This document shows positions 31,680 to 40,721 of a stretch of DNA of 64,000 nucleotides, in pieces (within the stretch, counting starts at the first letter, position 1; every line of letters begins with the position of its first letter). Below the pieces are notes generated by a model. That model was given only the letters and a program-made list of their open reading frames with translations, was not told the DNA's origin and made no database searches. The stretch spans positions 186,001 to 250,000 of the forward strand of contig JBMNTP010000001.1 of the NCBI GenBank assembly GCA_050945795.1, given 5' to 3'. The stretch comes from JBMNTP01 sp050945795. Lineage in GTDB: Bacteria; Bacillota; Clostridia; Christensenellales; MGBC116941. Both the position numbers and the translations under genes were made by a program.

Positions 31680-32357
31680 CTATTCTAAATCAAACGACGT
31701 AAGCAGCATATCCCTCTTTGCCATTTTGCCGTTTTCATCCATAGTTTCAACCTCTAAAACCTGCCAGCCGGCTATAGTGGCGGTATCAATGCCCGCCCCT
31801 TCAAATGGCTCGGGGTTTAGCACGAAAACAATGTCCATATCATTCTTGTCAAAATCCTTTGCCCATTCAAAGGCATTGCCTCCGCCCATATTTATAGTAA
31901 AATGGTCCATCTCCATATGATACTGCATGCTATCGGGCGACATCGCCATTATCCTTTTAAACGCATCGTAAGGGTCTTCATACCCGCCTATCTCGGCATC
32001 CCTGCCAAAGTCGCCGGGCACGAGCAATGTACCCTCTTTGGCAGCCTCAACGCCGTCCGGCAAAGCGGTCATATCAAGCCCCGCATCTATAAACGGTCGA
32101 GCGTCAAACTCCATCCATAGATCCGGCCCCGCCGCGCCTATGTTATTACTCCAAAGGAAGCGGGCAGCTCCGTCCGGCGACGCCAACCCCCACGCACCAA
32201 GCATATCGTCTAACGCCACATTGTCTTTAGATATCTCCAGCAGCTCTGCAAACGATTCGTCCGCCTTTTGCCCTATCACATCGAGATTAGCGCAAGCCGT
32301 AAGCAGCACAACCGCCGCCAGCGCCACCGCCGTTATAACAATCTTTTTTGACCTCAT
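31680..32357 (-). CDS. Lipoprotein of unknown function with Met/His-rich segment, in copper operon
   Basis: The 225-residue protein has a signal peptide with lipobox LTAC (Cys22), so the mature part is anchored outside the membrane. I recognise no family. A segment at residues 137-157 is rich in potential Cu(I) ligands: Met137, Met139, Met144, His147, Met148, Met150, His152 and Met157. It sits between copA and copZ on the same strand with gaps of only 33 and 13 bases. A surface copper-binding role is therefore plausible, but this is inferred from context and composition alone. Confidence 0.75.
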   Translation of the reverse strand: MRSKKIVITAVALAAVVLLTACANLDVIGQKADESFAELLEISKDNVALDDMLGAWGLASPDGAARFLWSNNIGAAGPDLWMEFDARPFIDAGLDMTALPDGVEAAKEGTLLVPGDFGRDAEIGGYEDPYDAFKRIMAMSPDSMQYHMEMDHFTINMGGGNAFEWAKDFDKNDMDIVFVLNPEPFEGAGIDTATIAGWQVLEVETMDENGKMAKRDMLLTSFDLE

Positions 32358-32390
32358 AGATAGTTTCCCCTCTTTCTTTAGCAGATTATA

Positions 32391-34853
32391 TCAATGATAC
32401 GGCTTAAAGCGTTTAAGCCTAAGCGCGTTTGTCACAACGGAAACCGAACTTAGCGCCATAGCCGCCGCTGCTATCATGGGATTTAGCAGCGGGCCGCCGA
32501 ACAGGTATAATACACCTGCCGCTACGGGTATGCCAAGCGTATTGTAGCCAAAAGCCCAGAACAGGTTTTCCTTTATGTTTCTTATGGTGCTTTTGCTAAG
32601 GTTAATAGCGGTAGGCACATCCATAAGATCGCTCTTCATAAGCACTATGTCGGCCGATTCCATGGCTACATCAGTGCCGGAGCCTATCGCTATGCCTATA
32701 TTAGCCTGCACCAGCGCCGGAGCGTCATTTATGCCGTCGCCTACCATAGCAACATTTTTACCTTCGTCCTGTAATTTTTTAACCTCGCTCGACTTATCCT
32801 GCGGCAACACCTCGGCAAGCACCCGCGTTATGCCGACCTGCCGCGCTATGGCCTCCGCCGTCTTTCGGTTATCGCCGGTTATCATGGCAACCTCTATGCC
32901 CATATCAGAAAGCTTTTTAATAGCCCTCGCGCTGCTTTCCTTTACAACGTCCGCCACCGCTATAATGCCGGCTATGCTGCCATTTATCGCCGCGAACATA
33001 GGCGTCTTACCTTCTCCCGCCAAGCGGTCGGCGTCTTCCATAAGGCCGGATATATCGATACCTCTGTCATCCATAAGCTTTTTGTTGCCTATAAGAACGG
33101 CGTCTTCGCCCGCCATAACCTCTATACCATGCCCCGGCAACGCCATAAAACCGGATGTTTCGGGCAACTTAAGGCCCTCTTTTTCCGCCGCTCGTATTAT
33201 CGCCTGTCCAAGCGGATGCTCGCTGCCTTTTTCCGCCGCCGCAGACGCTGCGAGCAGCCTATCTCTATCTATGCCCTTAGCCGTTATAATGTCGGTCATT
33301 TCGGGCTGTCCTTCTGTTATAGTGCCTGTTTTATCAAAAACAATCGTATCTATTTTATGCGCCGCCTCCAGCGCCTCTCCGCCCTTTATAAGTATGCCGT
33401 ATTCAGCTCCCTTGCCTGTTCCAACCATTATGGCGGTAGGCGTTGCCAGCCCCAGCGCGCAGGGGCAGGCTATAACAAGCACAGATATAAATACAGTTAG
33501 CGCGAAGGTAAGCGTCTGTCCTCCAATAAGCCAGCCTAAAAACGCCGCCAAGGCTATCAGGCAAACGGCGGGTACAAAGTAGCTTGAAACAACATCCGCC
33601 ATTTTAGCTATCGGCGCCTTTGTGCCTTGCGCGTCCTCAACAAGCTTTATTATCTGGGCAAGCGCAGTATCCTTGCCAACTTTTGTAGCTTTAAACTGTA
33701 TAGAGCCGTTGCTGTTTATAGTAGCGGCGTATACATTATCGCCGGCCTTTTTATCAATAGGCATGCTCTCACCCGTCAGCATAGATTCGTCTATCGATGT
33801 ATGCCCGTCTATAACAACACCGTCTACCGGTATTTTTTCCCCCGGTTTAACCAGTATAACATCGCCCTGTTCCACTTCGTCAATCGGCATTTCTATTTCG
33901 ACGCCGTCGTGTATTACGGTAGCCGTTTTTGGGGCCAGCCCCATAAGCTTTTTTATCGCCTCGGAGGTCTTGCCCTTTGACACCGTTTCGAGTGTTTTGC
34001 CTAACATTATAAGCGTTATTATTACGCCTACCGTCTCAAAGTACAGCGCGTCAACCATGGCAAAATTGCCGGTATAAATCTGATATGTGGCATAAGCGCT
34101 GTATATAAACGCCGCCGACGTTCCCACCGCTATAAGCGAGTCCATATTAGGGCTGCCCTTGAACAAAGCTCTAAAGCCTACTGTATAGAAGCGGCTGCCG
34201 GCTATCATTATAGGTATAACGAGTATTATCTGTACCAGCGCGTAAACGAGCGGATACCGCATAGGCGCCATAAAATCCGGCACTGAAATCGGCAGCCATG
34301 GCAGCATAGGCGCCATAGCTACATAAAAAAGCGGTATGCCGAATATGGCCGATACAATAAACTTCGTCCACATCGTACGAATTTCCTTATCCTTGCGCGC
34401 CCTGTCCTCATCAACCGTCTCTTTTTCAAGGTTAAGCGGCTTATACCCAAGCTTCTCTATTGTCTGCTTTATATATGAAAGCTTAACTATTTGAGGATCA
34501 TACTCAACCGCCGCCTTTTCAGACGCTAAATTAACCGAGGCCGACACCACGCCATCAAGCTTCGATAAAACCTTTTCAATTCTTTGCGAGCAGGCAGCGC
34601 AGGTCATACCGCCTATGGGTATTACAACGCTGTTTGTATGCTTTTCCTCAACAACGCCGTACCCCGCCTTTTCAATCGCTGCCTTTATATCTTCTTTTGA
34701 TACAGCAGTCTCATCGTATTGTATAGACAACTTTTCTGTAGCGAAATTAACCTCCGCCTCGTTTACCCCGGGTAGCTTGCCAACCGACTTCCCTACCCTT
34801 TGAGCGCACGCCGCACACGTCATTCCTGTGATACCTATGCTCTCCTTTTTCAT
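32391..34853 (-). CDS. copA: Copper-exporting P1B-type ATPase
   Basis: This 820-residue Cu(I) pump has two N-terminal HMA domains (MTCAAC at about residues 11-16 and again near 84). Eight membrane helices, the CPC ion-binding motif in ACPCALGLATP, the TGE motif in LTGES, the phosphorylated Asp in DKTGTITEG, the HP motif in SEHPLG and the hinge MVGDGINDAP follow. It exports copper from the cytoplasm using ATP. The gene follows csoR after about 100 bases and precedes the Met-rich lipoprotein and copZ. Confidence 0.97.
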   Translation of the reverse strand: MKKESIGITGMTCAACAQRVGKSVGKLPGVNEAEVNFATEKLSIQYDETAVSKEDIKAAIEKAGYGVVEEKHTNSVVIPIGGMTCAACSQRIEKVLSKLDGVVSASVNLASEKAAVEYDPQIVKLSYIKQTIEKLGYKPLNLEKETVDEDRARKDKEIRTMWTKFIVSAIFGIPLFYVAMAPMLPWLPISVPDFMAPMRYPLVYALVQIILVIPIMIAGSRFYTVGFRALFKGSPNMDSLIAVGTSAAFIYSAYATYQIYTGNFAMVDALYFETVGVIITLIMLGKTLETVSKGKTSEAIKKLMGLAPKTATVIHDGVEIEMPIDEVEQGDVILVKPGEKIPVDGVVIDGHTSIDESMLTGESMPIDKKAGDNVYAATINSNGSIQFKATKVGKDTALAQIIKLVEDAQGTKAPIAKMADVVSSYFVPAVCLIALAAFLGWLIGGQTLTFALTVFISVLVIACPCALGLATPTAIMVGTGKGAEYGILIKGGEALEAAHKIDTIVFDKTGTITEGQPEMTDIITAKGIDRDRLLAASAAAEKGSEHPLGQAIIRAAEKEGLKLPETSGFMALPGHGIEVMAGEDAVLIGNKKLMDDRGIDISGLMEDADRLAGEGKTPMFAAINGSIAGIIAVADVVKESSARAIKKLSDMGIEVAMITGDNRKTAEAIARQVGITRVLAEVLPQDKSSEVKKLQDEGKNVAMVGDGINDAPALVQANIGIAIGSGTDVAMESADIVLMKSDLMDVPTAINLSKSTIRNIKENLFWAFGYNTLGIPVAAGVLYLFGGPLLNPMIAAAAMALSSVSVVTNALRLKRFKPYH

Positions 34854-34954
34854 ATCCTACCAAGCCTTTCTTTGCCTAATACAGCGATATGCTTCGCCAC
34901 ATCCGGCATCTATAAATATCTTCAAAGCCGCGGTCTTGAAAAATCGCTCCGCCG

Positions 34955-35305
34955 CTACAACATTCTTCCTATAATCCTTATAAGTTCATCAACAACTCCG
35001 TCGTCTCCTTCATGTATCCTGTCCAAAAGGCAACCGTGTATATGGTTTTCCATTACCAGCTTGCTTACAGAGGTAAGAGCCGCCTTTGCCGCCGTTATCT
35101 GGTTTAGCACGTCCTCACAATAAGTATCTTTTTCTATCATGCCCTTTATGCCTCTTACCTGACCTTCAACACAACTAAGCCGACGCACAAGCGCCGCCTT
35201 AAGCTTTTCCTCTCTTACAGTCTTTCGTTCGTTGCATCCTTCACATTTATTATTCAAATCGGTTTTTACGGCTTTTTCACCGTTATCTTTAATTAAATTA
35301 TCCAT
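34955..35305 (-). CDS. csoR: Copper-sensing transcriptional repressor
   Basis: The 116-residue protein is an all-helical CsoR/DUF156 repressor. The Cu(I) ligands are visible as the Cys in TYCEDVLNQ, and the His and Cys in NHIHGC (H-x3-C), the C-H-C set of true copper sensors. An N-terminal extension with CEGC may bind metal as well. ATG 35305 is chosen because an ATG at 35329 would overlap the operator and has almost no spacing from its G-run. It heads the copper operon and should release the operator when copper binds. Confidence 0.94.
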   Translation of the reverse strand: MDNLIKDNGEKAVKTDLNNKCEGCNERKTVREEKLKAALVRRLSCVEGQVRGIKGMIEKDTYCEDVLNQITAAKAALTSVSKLVMENHIHGCLLDRIHEGDDGVVDELIRIIGRML

Positions 35306-35326
35306 AAGCCTCCCCCGCTTTAACAC

Positions 35327-35347
35327 CATACCCCCCAGGGGTGTGTA
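35327..35347. promoter_or_regulatory. CsoR operator
   Basis: ATACCCCCCAGGGGTGTGTA matches the G/C-rich pseudo-palindrome bound by CsoR (TACCCC, short centre, GGGGT). It lies at the predicted transcription start of csoR. Confidence 0.75.
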
Positions 35348-35350
35348 TTG

Positions 35351-35379
35351 AGTGTAAATTATGTCCGGCGTATTGTCAA
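35351..35379 (-). promoter_or_regulatory. Promoter of the copper operon
   Basis: On the minus strand TTGACA (35379-35374), a 17-base spacer and TACACT (35356-35351) lie directly upstream of the CsoR operator. Confidence 0.75.
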
Positions 35380-35470
35380 GCGCCGGATAGAAAAACCGTA
35401 ATTATTTTTCGCCTGCCTTCGATAAAAAATGCGACAGAGTCGTTAAAGTTTTTAATAGTGCCTGGGATAT

Positions 35471-35505
35471 AACCAAAAAAGCGCCTTAGCAGCGCTTTTT
35501 TGGTT
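35471..35505 (-). terminator. Terminator after the Myb/AT-hook gene
   Basis: A perfect 14-bp stem (AACCAAAAAAGCGC with GCGCTTTTTTGGTT) with a seven-base loop, U-rich in either direction. Confidence 0.92.
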
Positions 35506-35531
35506 GCCGTCCATTCATGCCACGCATCTTA

Positions 35532-36461
35532 TCACGCATAGTCCCTTATGCACTTTTCGCAATCGTCAATACTTCTAGCAAGTTCAGATATATAATTTGA
35601 AAGATTACTTACCTTTATTATAGAATTCATGCCAAGAAAGTCCCTGTTTACTTTAATCAACTGTCTTATCATTGTGAGCAGGCGATCCATAGTTTCACTC
35701 TGCTCGCGCAGCGTTTCGTTTTGCGTAGCTATCTGTGCCTCCAGCGCCCTTTCTCTTTCCGATATCCGCCCAAGCCCTTTTTCCGCCTCTTCTGTAAGCG
35801 CCTGCGTCTCAAGGCTTGATCCTAACACAGCGGCTTTTGTAAGCTGCCTAAGTCCCTTAAAGAACCACGCCACATCTACACCCTGCACGCCTGATATATC
35901 GTCCATAATACCGCTTATAAGCTCTACAACATCATTTCCCGGCGGTCTGCCCGGCTTGCGCCCGCTCCTGCCCTTCCTGCCTGAGCCGGCCTGACTATAA
36001 GGATCAAAGCAAGGAATCTGATTTTCCTTCATATAAGCCATCACGCTTTTAACAAGCGACGGGTTTGTTCTTATAACGCTGCGGTATTTATTTTGATACC
36101 TTAGCATCTTGCTTCTGTCTCCGTCCGCCATTTTCATGGTGCATCCGCGTACCGACATGCCTTCTGCCTGCGCCTTTAGAACGCTTAAAATAAGGTTCCA
36201 TACCTCTTCACGCTCAAAAGGTACAAACGCTGGCTGGCTTCTCGCCGTCGTTCCTTTAAGGCTGTTGTAATAATAATTGCGTATACTGTTTGGCTTTCTG
36301 CCGGTAATCCTAGCGACGCGCTCAAAAACGTCCTTTAGTGTACCGTTTGTTTCTCTCGCGCTTTCGACTTCTCTAAAAAGCATTTCCGTTTCTTCTTTAT
36401 CCCAGCCCGTCTTTGTAATGGCCACGCTTTCGGGTATACTCGTGTTAGCAGCCAGTGTCAT
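35532..36461 (-). CDS. Myb/SANT-like DNA-binding protein with AT-hook and coiled coil
   Basis: The 309-residue protein starts with a Myb/SANT-like helix-turn-helix (KTGWDKEETEMLFREVE, then GRKPNSIRNYYYNSLKG), similar to the RsfA/SANT-type regulators of spore-forming Firmicutes. A basic linker near residues 165-178 contains RKPGRPPG, an AT-hook core. The C-terminal third is a long coiled coil. The architecture suggests a DNA-binding, probably oligomeric, regulator or architectural protein. Its targets are unknown. ATG 36461 follows GGGGGG by seven bases. Confidence 0.72.
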   Translation of the reverse strand: MTLAANTSIPESVAITKTGWDKEETEMLFREVESARETNGTLKDVFERVARITGRKPNSIRNYYYNSLKGTTARSQPAFVPFEREEVWNLILSVLKAQAEGMSVRGCTMKMADGDRSKMLRYQNKYRSVIRTNPSLVKSVMAYMKENQIPCFDPYSQAGSGRKGRSGRKPGRPPGNDVVELISGIMDDISGVQGVDVAWFFKGLRQLTKAAVLGSSLETQALTEEAEKGLGRISERERALEAQIATQNETLREQSETMDRLLTMIRQLIKVNRDFLGMNSIIKVSNLSNYISELARSIDDCEKCIRDYA

Positions 36462-36817
36462 ATCAATTCCCCCCATAGGTATGTTTTGTTGTTGTTGTAT
36501 TATGGCCCATCAAAATATTATTTATTCCATTTCAGGTTATATTTGGCTCATATATATTAAATATGTTTGCCGCGCGGATAGCGGCGGAACAAATTTCATA
36601 CTTCTTCCCCGCTTAATACCCGCATATATTAAATTTATTATTCCTTTTTTACCCGGTTATATAAAAAAGCAAAGAAACCTTTGCTTTTGCTTCATCATAC
36701 GTTTTATTCCCGCATGACAATATATGCATGTAAAAAATACGCTAGAACGCCGCCGTTATGATTTAGCCTTTGTTTGAATATACATAAATACCAACATGTT
36801 TCAGGAGTGATACTATA
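36462..36817. other. Divergent intergenic region
   Basis: No gene is supported. A hairpin AAAAGCAAAG/CTTTGCTTTT lies near 36665-36690 with a short T-rich tail; it follows no plus-strand gene, so its role is unclear. Confidence 0.4.
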
Positions 36818-37870
36818 ATGGAAAAACTGCCGCTGGTCGTCATAAAACCTGCGGGCGAGGGCCTAATACGCCTCAACGACTCGGTGGTGGGACATGCAGG
36901 ACCCAAAAAGCCGGTCTCCTCGCCTATATATACAGAGGGTGCGCTATATGTAATATTCACGCCGCTGTCGTCTATTGATAACTCTGTGTTTTCACCCTGC
37001 GCGCTTAAAATAGAATTTTCTGACGGCAAGCCCTCTTCATGCAGCGAATTTGGCAAGATAGCGCTCTGGCCCGGCAACATTTATGAAATTACAATAACGC
37101 CGCCGCTGCTGGCGCTACCCTCCCGCCCCGTTTCCGAAATATACGGCATATGCAGGGCAAACTGGGAAGCGGTGCGCGGCCGCACATTTATGGTTACAGT
37201 TTACGACGACAACGGCCTCCATCTCGCCATAGAGGATACCGCCTCAAACCGGCTGCTTTTTACGCACTTTCTTGGCAGCGGCGAGCCGACACTCGATTTT
37301 ATAGATACTGGCACATCGCCGCAACTTGAGCTGGCCGTAAAAACAGTTTCGGGGCAAACAACCCGATTTACCGTGGTATCTTATTTCGATGGCGGCTTCC
37401 GGCTTATGTTTGATGAGGCGGCGGCACGCATATCGTTTAAAAACGGTGTTATCAGCGCAGAATATGACAAGGAAAGCGGATTCGACTTTCCTGTTAAAAA
37501 GATTTTCGAGCTTAGAGACGGCATATTCGTTGCCTCCGGCGCTACGCCAGGACTTGACGCCCCTTCTAGCCACAGCGATGCCGCCATGACCTTCTTTGAA
37601 GCGGTGCGGCTTGATATGGAACAGGCGGCGCTTGCACTACTAACGCCGTCGCTACGCTCGGGATTGACGTATTCCGACATAGTGTCTTTTCTCGGCAGCT
37701 TTTATTCGTTTGGTCCGGCGCTTTTCCCCACCGACCACAGCGCTATACAGATAGCGTTAAAATATGAAGGGGACGCAAACCTTGATGCTGTCCGGGTGTT
37801 CACAATTGAGCTTGTAAGCCGCACGGATGAGGCTGGGGAGTGGAAAATTGACAATATACGCGAATTGTAA
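36818..37870 (+). CDS. Protein of unknown function (350 aa)
   Basis: The product appears soluble, without signal peptide or membrane helix, and is rich in beta-strand-like segments in its first 240 residues. The last 100 residues look helical and then end in an SnoaL/NTF2-like strand pattern. I do not recognise a family. ATG 36818 follows CAGGAG. The next gene, a zinc peptidase, starts 42 bases downstream on the same strand, so they may be co-transcribed. Confidence 0.7.
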   Translation: MEKLPLVVIKPAGEGLIRLNDSVVGHAGPKKPVSSPIYTEGALYVIFTPLSSIDNSVFSPCALKIEFSDGKPSSCSEFGKIALWPGNIYEITITPPLLALPSRPVSEIYGICRANWEAVRGRTFMVTVYDDNGLHLAIEDTASNRLLFTHFLGSGEPTLDFIDTGTSPQLELAVKTVSGQTTRFTVVSYFDGGFRLMFDEAAARISFKNGVISAEYDKESGFDFPVKKIFELRDGIFVASGATPGLDAPSSHSDAAMTFFEAVRLDMEQAALALLTPSLRSGLTYSDIVSFLGSFYSFGPALFPTDHSAIQIALKYEGDANLDAVRVFTIELVSRTDEAGEWKIDNIREL

Positions 37871-37912
37871 AACTCATACCATTATGGTAAACTAAAATAA
37901 AAAGGGATTAAT

Positions 37913-38611
37913 ATGTATCTTCCTTACTTCATCGATAGTACTTGGCTGCTTTTGATTCCCGGCATATTGCTTTCGTTGTGGGCGCAAAGCAGAATCAATT
38001 CAGCTTATAAAACTTATAGTCAAATATCTGCGGCGCGCGGCATAACAGCGGCTGAAACCGCCAAAGCCATACTCCGCGATGCCGGAATTAATGATGTGAG
38101 CATAGAGCGTTCTCCGGGCGCGGGATTATCAGACCATTACAGCCCGCGCGAAAAAGTGCTGCGGCTTTCAAGCGGCGTTTATTCGTCGTCATCGATAGCA
38201 GCGCTCGGCATTGCAGCGCATGAGGCGGGACACGCTATACAGCATAAAAACGGCTATTTCCCTATAAAGCTTAGAAATGCTTTGGCGCCTGTTGTTAACA
38301 TCGGCTCAACGTTGGCGATACCGCTGCTTATTTTAGGCATCGCCCTTGAGGCGTTTGAGCTTATGTACATAGGAATATTCGCATTTGCCGGAGTGGTAAT
38401 TTTTCAGCTTATAACTCTGCCGCTAGAATACAATGCCTCAAGTCGTGCCATGGCTGCGCTTGAATCGGGCGGGTATCTAAATAGCGATGAGCTACACGGC
38501 AGCCGAAAAGTATTAAACGCCGCCGCCCTTACCTATCTCGCCGCCGCACTAACCGCCATGCTTCAACTGTTGCGCTTTATACTATTGGCAAGAGGCCGTC
38601 GTCGCAACTGA
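37913..38611 (+). CDS. YugP-type zinc metallopeptidase
   Basis: The 232-residue membrane protein belongs to the neutral zinc metallopeptidase_2 family. It has an N-terminal membrane helix, the zinc-binding HEAGHAIQH motif in its first half, and further helices around residues 118-165 and 205-225. LPLEYNASSRAMAALE, after the central helices, is a conserved family segment. Substrates are unknown. A clear terminator follows. Confidence 0.9.
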   Translation: MYLPYFIDSTWLLLIPGILLSLWAQSRINSAYKTYSQISAARGITAAETAKAILRDAGINDVSIERSPGAGLSDHYSPREKVLRLSSGVYSSSSIAALGIAAHEAGHAIQHKNGYFPIKLRNALAPVVNIGSTLAIPLLILGIALEAFELMYIGIFAFAGVVIFQLITLPLEYNASSRAMAALESGGYLNSDELHGSRKVLNAAALTYLAAALTAMLQLLRFILLARGRRRN

Positions 38612-38660
38612 TAAGTGAGTAATTAAAACAGTCTTGAGATTTTCCTCTATCGACTGTATA

Positions 38661-38691
38661 AAAAAGCAACCGCCCAGGCGGTTGTTTTTTT
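38661..38691 (+). terminator. Terminator after the zinc peptidase gene
   Basis: CAACCGCC pairs with GGCGGTTG and is followed by seven T. Confidence 0.9.
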
Positions 38692-38738
38692 GTTACTGAT
38701 TTCATGCATATATTGATTAATTTACCTGTATTATCCGT

Positions 38739-39269
38739 TTAAAAACCCGGGTAATAGTAATATATATAAAAGCCATCTTTGATATTTAAATATACATCAT
38801 ATTCGTCAGATTCTGGTGTGCTTGCTTCCAATGGATAATACGCTATGCCCCAATCTACTAATAAATATCTTTCCTCGAAATATACATACATATCTTTATT
38901 TACCAAACAATTTATTTTAGAAACTGGATATCTGCTTAGCAAAAAATCAAAAATCTCACATGCCTGCCTATAACCCTCGTCATAAAGTGTTGCATCCGCA
39001 CTACTATCCAGAATAATATAAATCTCGCGGTCATTATATTTAATCACGAATCCTATGTCTTCGTCATCTTTACGATCGAATTCTTTTATCTGGTAGATAT
39101 AATTGTTTTTTAATATATCAAACAACTCCAACAGAACATCCTCATGGCTCTCCACACAATCAATAGCCAGTTGCTCAAATTCCGCTTTCTGCTTACCGCT
39201 CCAGCACCCAGTTACTAATAGCAAAGCCAGTATAGAAAACAAAAGGATAGCGCTTTTATACCTTCGCAT
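38739..39269 (-). CDS. Lipoprotein of unknown function
   Basis: The 176-residue product has a signal peptide and lipobox VTGC; the mature part is acidic and tyrosine-rich, with a C-terminal run of aromatic residues (GFYIYYYYPGF). No family was recognised. ATG 39269 has GAGGAG seven bases upstream, which overlaps the stop of a small upstream gene, so the two are probably co-translated. Codon use is more AT-rich than in the flanking metabolic genes, which may hint at different origin. Confidence 0.75.
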   Translation of the reverse strand: MRRYKSAILLFSILALLLVTGCWSGKQKAEFEQLAIDCVESHEDVLLELFDILKNNYIYQIKEFDRKDDEDIGFVIKYNDREIYIILDSSADATLYDEGYRQACEIFDFLLSRYPVSKINCLVNKDMYVYFEERYLLVDWGIAYYPLEASTPESDEYDVYLNIKDGFYIYYYYPGF

Positions 39270-39280
39270 ATTTCGTCTCC

Positions 39281-39460
39281 TCAGTGTATTCTAGCGTATG
39301 AATGCAGTTCCATAAGCAGCATCACAAGATCCGTATCCTTACCGCTCTTTTGATATTGCCGCTCAGCAGAGTTTTTGTCCTTATGGTCGTATAGTAATAT
39401 TCCCACCACTGCCAAGCATACCGTCATGGCTATAATCAGCGCTAATATTCGCTTATTCAT
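39281..39460 (-). CDS. Small membrane-anchored protein (59 aa)
   Basis: A complete frame from ATG 39460 to TGA 39281 encodes a protein starting MNKRILALIIAMTVCLAVVG, one membrane helix, then a charged 35-residue tail ending SYARIH. The stop lies 11 bases before the lipoprotein start, and the lipoprotein's GAGGAG site overlaps it, which argues that both are real and coupled. Its own ribosome-binding site is weak. The function is unknown. Confidence 0.6.
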   Translation of the reverse strand: MNKRILALIIAMTVCLAVVGILLYDHKDKNSAERQYQKSGKDTDLVMLLMELHSYARIH

Positions 39461-39730
39461 TATTGTACCATTTGTTTATTATCTCTTCACTCTAAATTTG
39501 TAAAGCGCTTGGATTATGTTATTTTATATTGAGCCGTCAGGATTCTTTTCTATCGCGAAATTGCCTTTTATAACTTCAATCGCCTCATGTAAAATGCAAT
39601 TCCATATAATTTCATAGCTGCAATTAAGCTGGCATGCTATGTTAACCCCGCCATTATATTGACAACTCGAGCCCAATACATTACAATAATAATTCGGTAA
39701 GCATTTAGGCGAATAGCTTTAAATCATCGT

Positions 39731-39807
39731 GTCTCCGTAGCTCAGCAGGATAGAGCGTCCGCCTCCTAAGCGGAAGGCCTTGGGTTCGAATCCCGACGGG
39801 GACGCCA
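39731..39807 (+). tRNA. tRNA-Arg (anticodon CCT)
   Basis: Acceptor stem GTCTCCG/CGGGGAC, D-arm AGCTCAGCAGGATAGAGC, T-arm GGTTCGAATCC and encoded CCA are present. The anticodon stem TCCGC/GCGGA encloses CTCCTAA, giving CCT for AGG codons. Confidence 0.96.
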
Positions 39808-39975
39808 CTTACCTTTCTTTTTTCCAAAAGAAAGGTAAGACAAAGAAAATCAATTCGCACACTATCTTTGTATAGTGTGCGATATTTTATGCCTGCGCCA
39901 AAGCGTTGCATCTTTTTCTGTAGCTAAAAAGAAACGGATATCGCGCACTGTCTTTTGATAGCGCGCGATTTTTCT
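39808..39975 (+). repeat. Tandem two-hairpin modules behind tRNA-Arg
   Basis: The tRNA end is followed at once by the hairpin CTTACCTTTCTTTT-ttcc-AAAAGAAAGGTAAG (39808-39839), the linker ACAAAGAAAATC, and a second stem CGCACACTA/TAGTGTGCG with T-rich tail. A second module follows with AAAAAGAAACGGATATCGCG (from 39926) and stem ATCGCGC...GCGCGAT with TTTTT. The order matches that behind both tRNA-Leu genes. Confidence 0.75.
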
Positions 39976-40700
39976 ACACCCGCGTTGGAGTTTGAACCTT
40001 TTTAATCCCATAAGACAAGGGCCGTTTTCCAAATGAATCAGCTCTTTTCTTATGCTATTTTGTCCCCCAACCACTTTGCATGAACAATGCATACTGGCTA
40101 ATAGGATTCTAACCAAAAACCGACCCGGCTAATACAATCAGACACTCAGCTAATAAACTCCAAGCAATCCTCATCCTAATCCGTAAAGAAATTGGCCAAT
40201 GCGGCGAGCTCCTCCAGCAACCATACCTAAACGAACATCGACGAACTGTACGTACCGTCTGTGAGCTGGACTACGGAAAAACTAGCGTACGCCCGTAACG
40301 CCCAGAGTGCCCGCCGGACAGCTTAAAATGCACGATATACAGTACAGTCCACGAGTCAAGCCACCCTTGCTACAAAGCCAACCACAAAAGGCGCGATAAA
40401 AGCAGCACAGCATATTGAACAGATAGCTAAATCTCCCGCTTATAAGCTCAGCGGCTGTACCCACGTCTTTCTTCGATGTAGCATTCATGTAGCACTCTCC
40501 TGCTAATTAATGGATAAAAGGCACTCAACATATTCAAAATAGCCATGCTTAATAATGCTCCTTTTTTGCGCTTTCTATTGGAGCCCAAAATGTGAACTAG
40601 CCTGGCTACTTTACAGTTGAACCGCTTTGGGGATGCTATCAAAATCTTAGCATCTTACTATGACCCGTATAAAAATCCATTCGTAGGCAAAAATAGAGCT
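39976..40700. other. Gene-poor, probably decayed stretch
   Basis: Several short open frames exist on the minus strand (39862-40116, 40282-40488, 40448-40642), but none has a ribosome-binding site or recognisable motif. I see no RNA gene or mobile-element signature. Confidence 0.35.
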
Positions 40701-40721
40701 ATTAGAAAGGAGTTTTTATTT

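Noticed and set aside
39705..39911. Minus-strand 68-codon frame with a GIRTQGLPLRRRT-like peptide
   Set aside because: It is the antisense of tRNA-Arg and its trailer; such frames arise from tRNA sequence.
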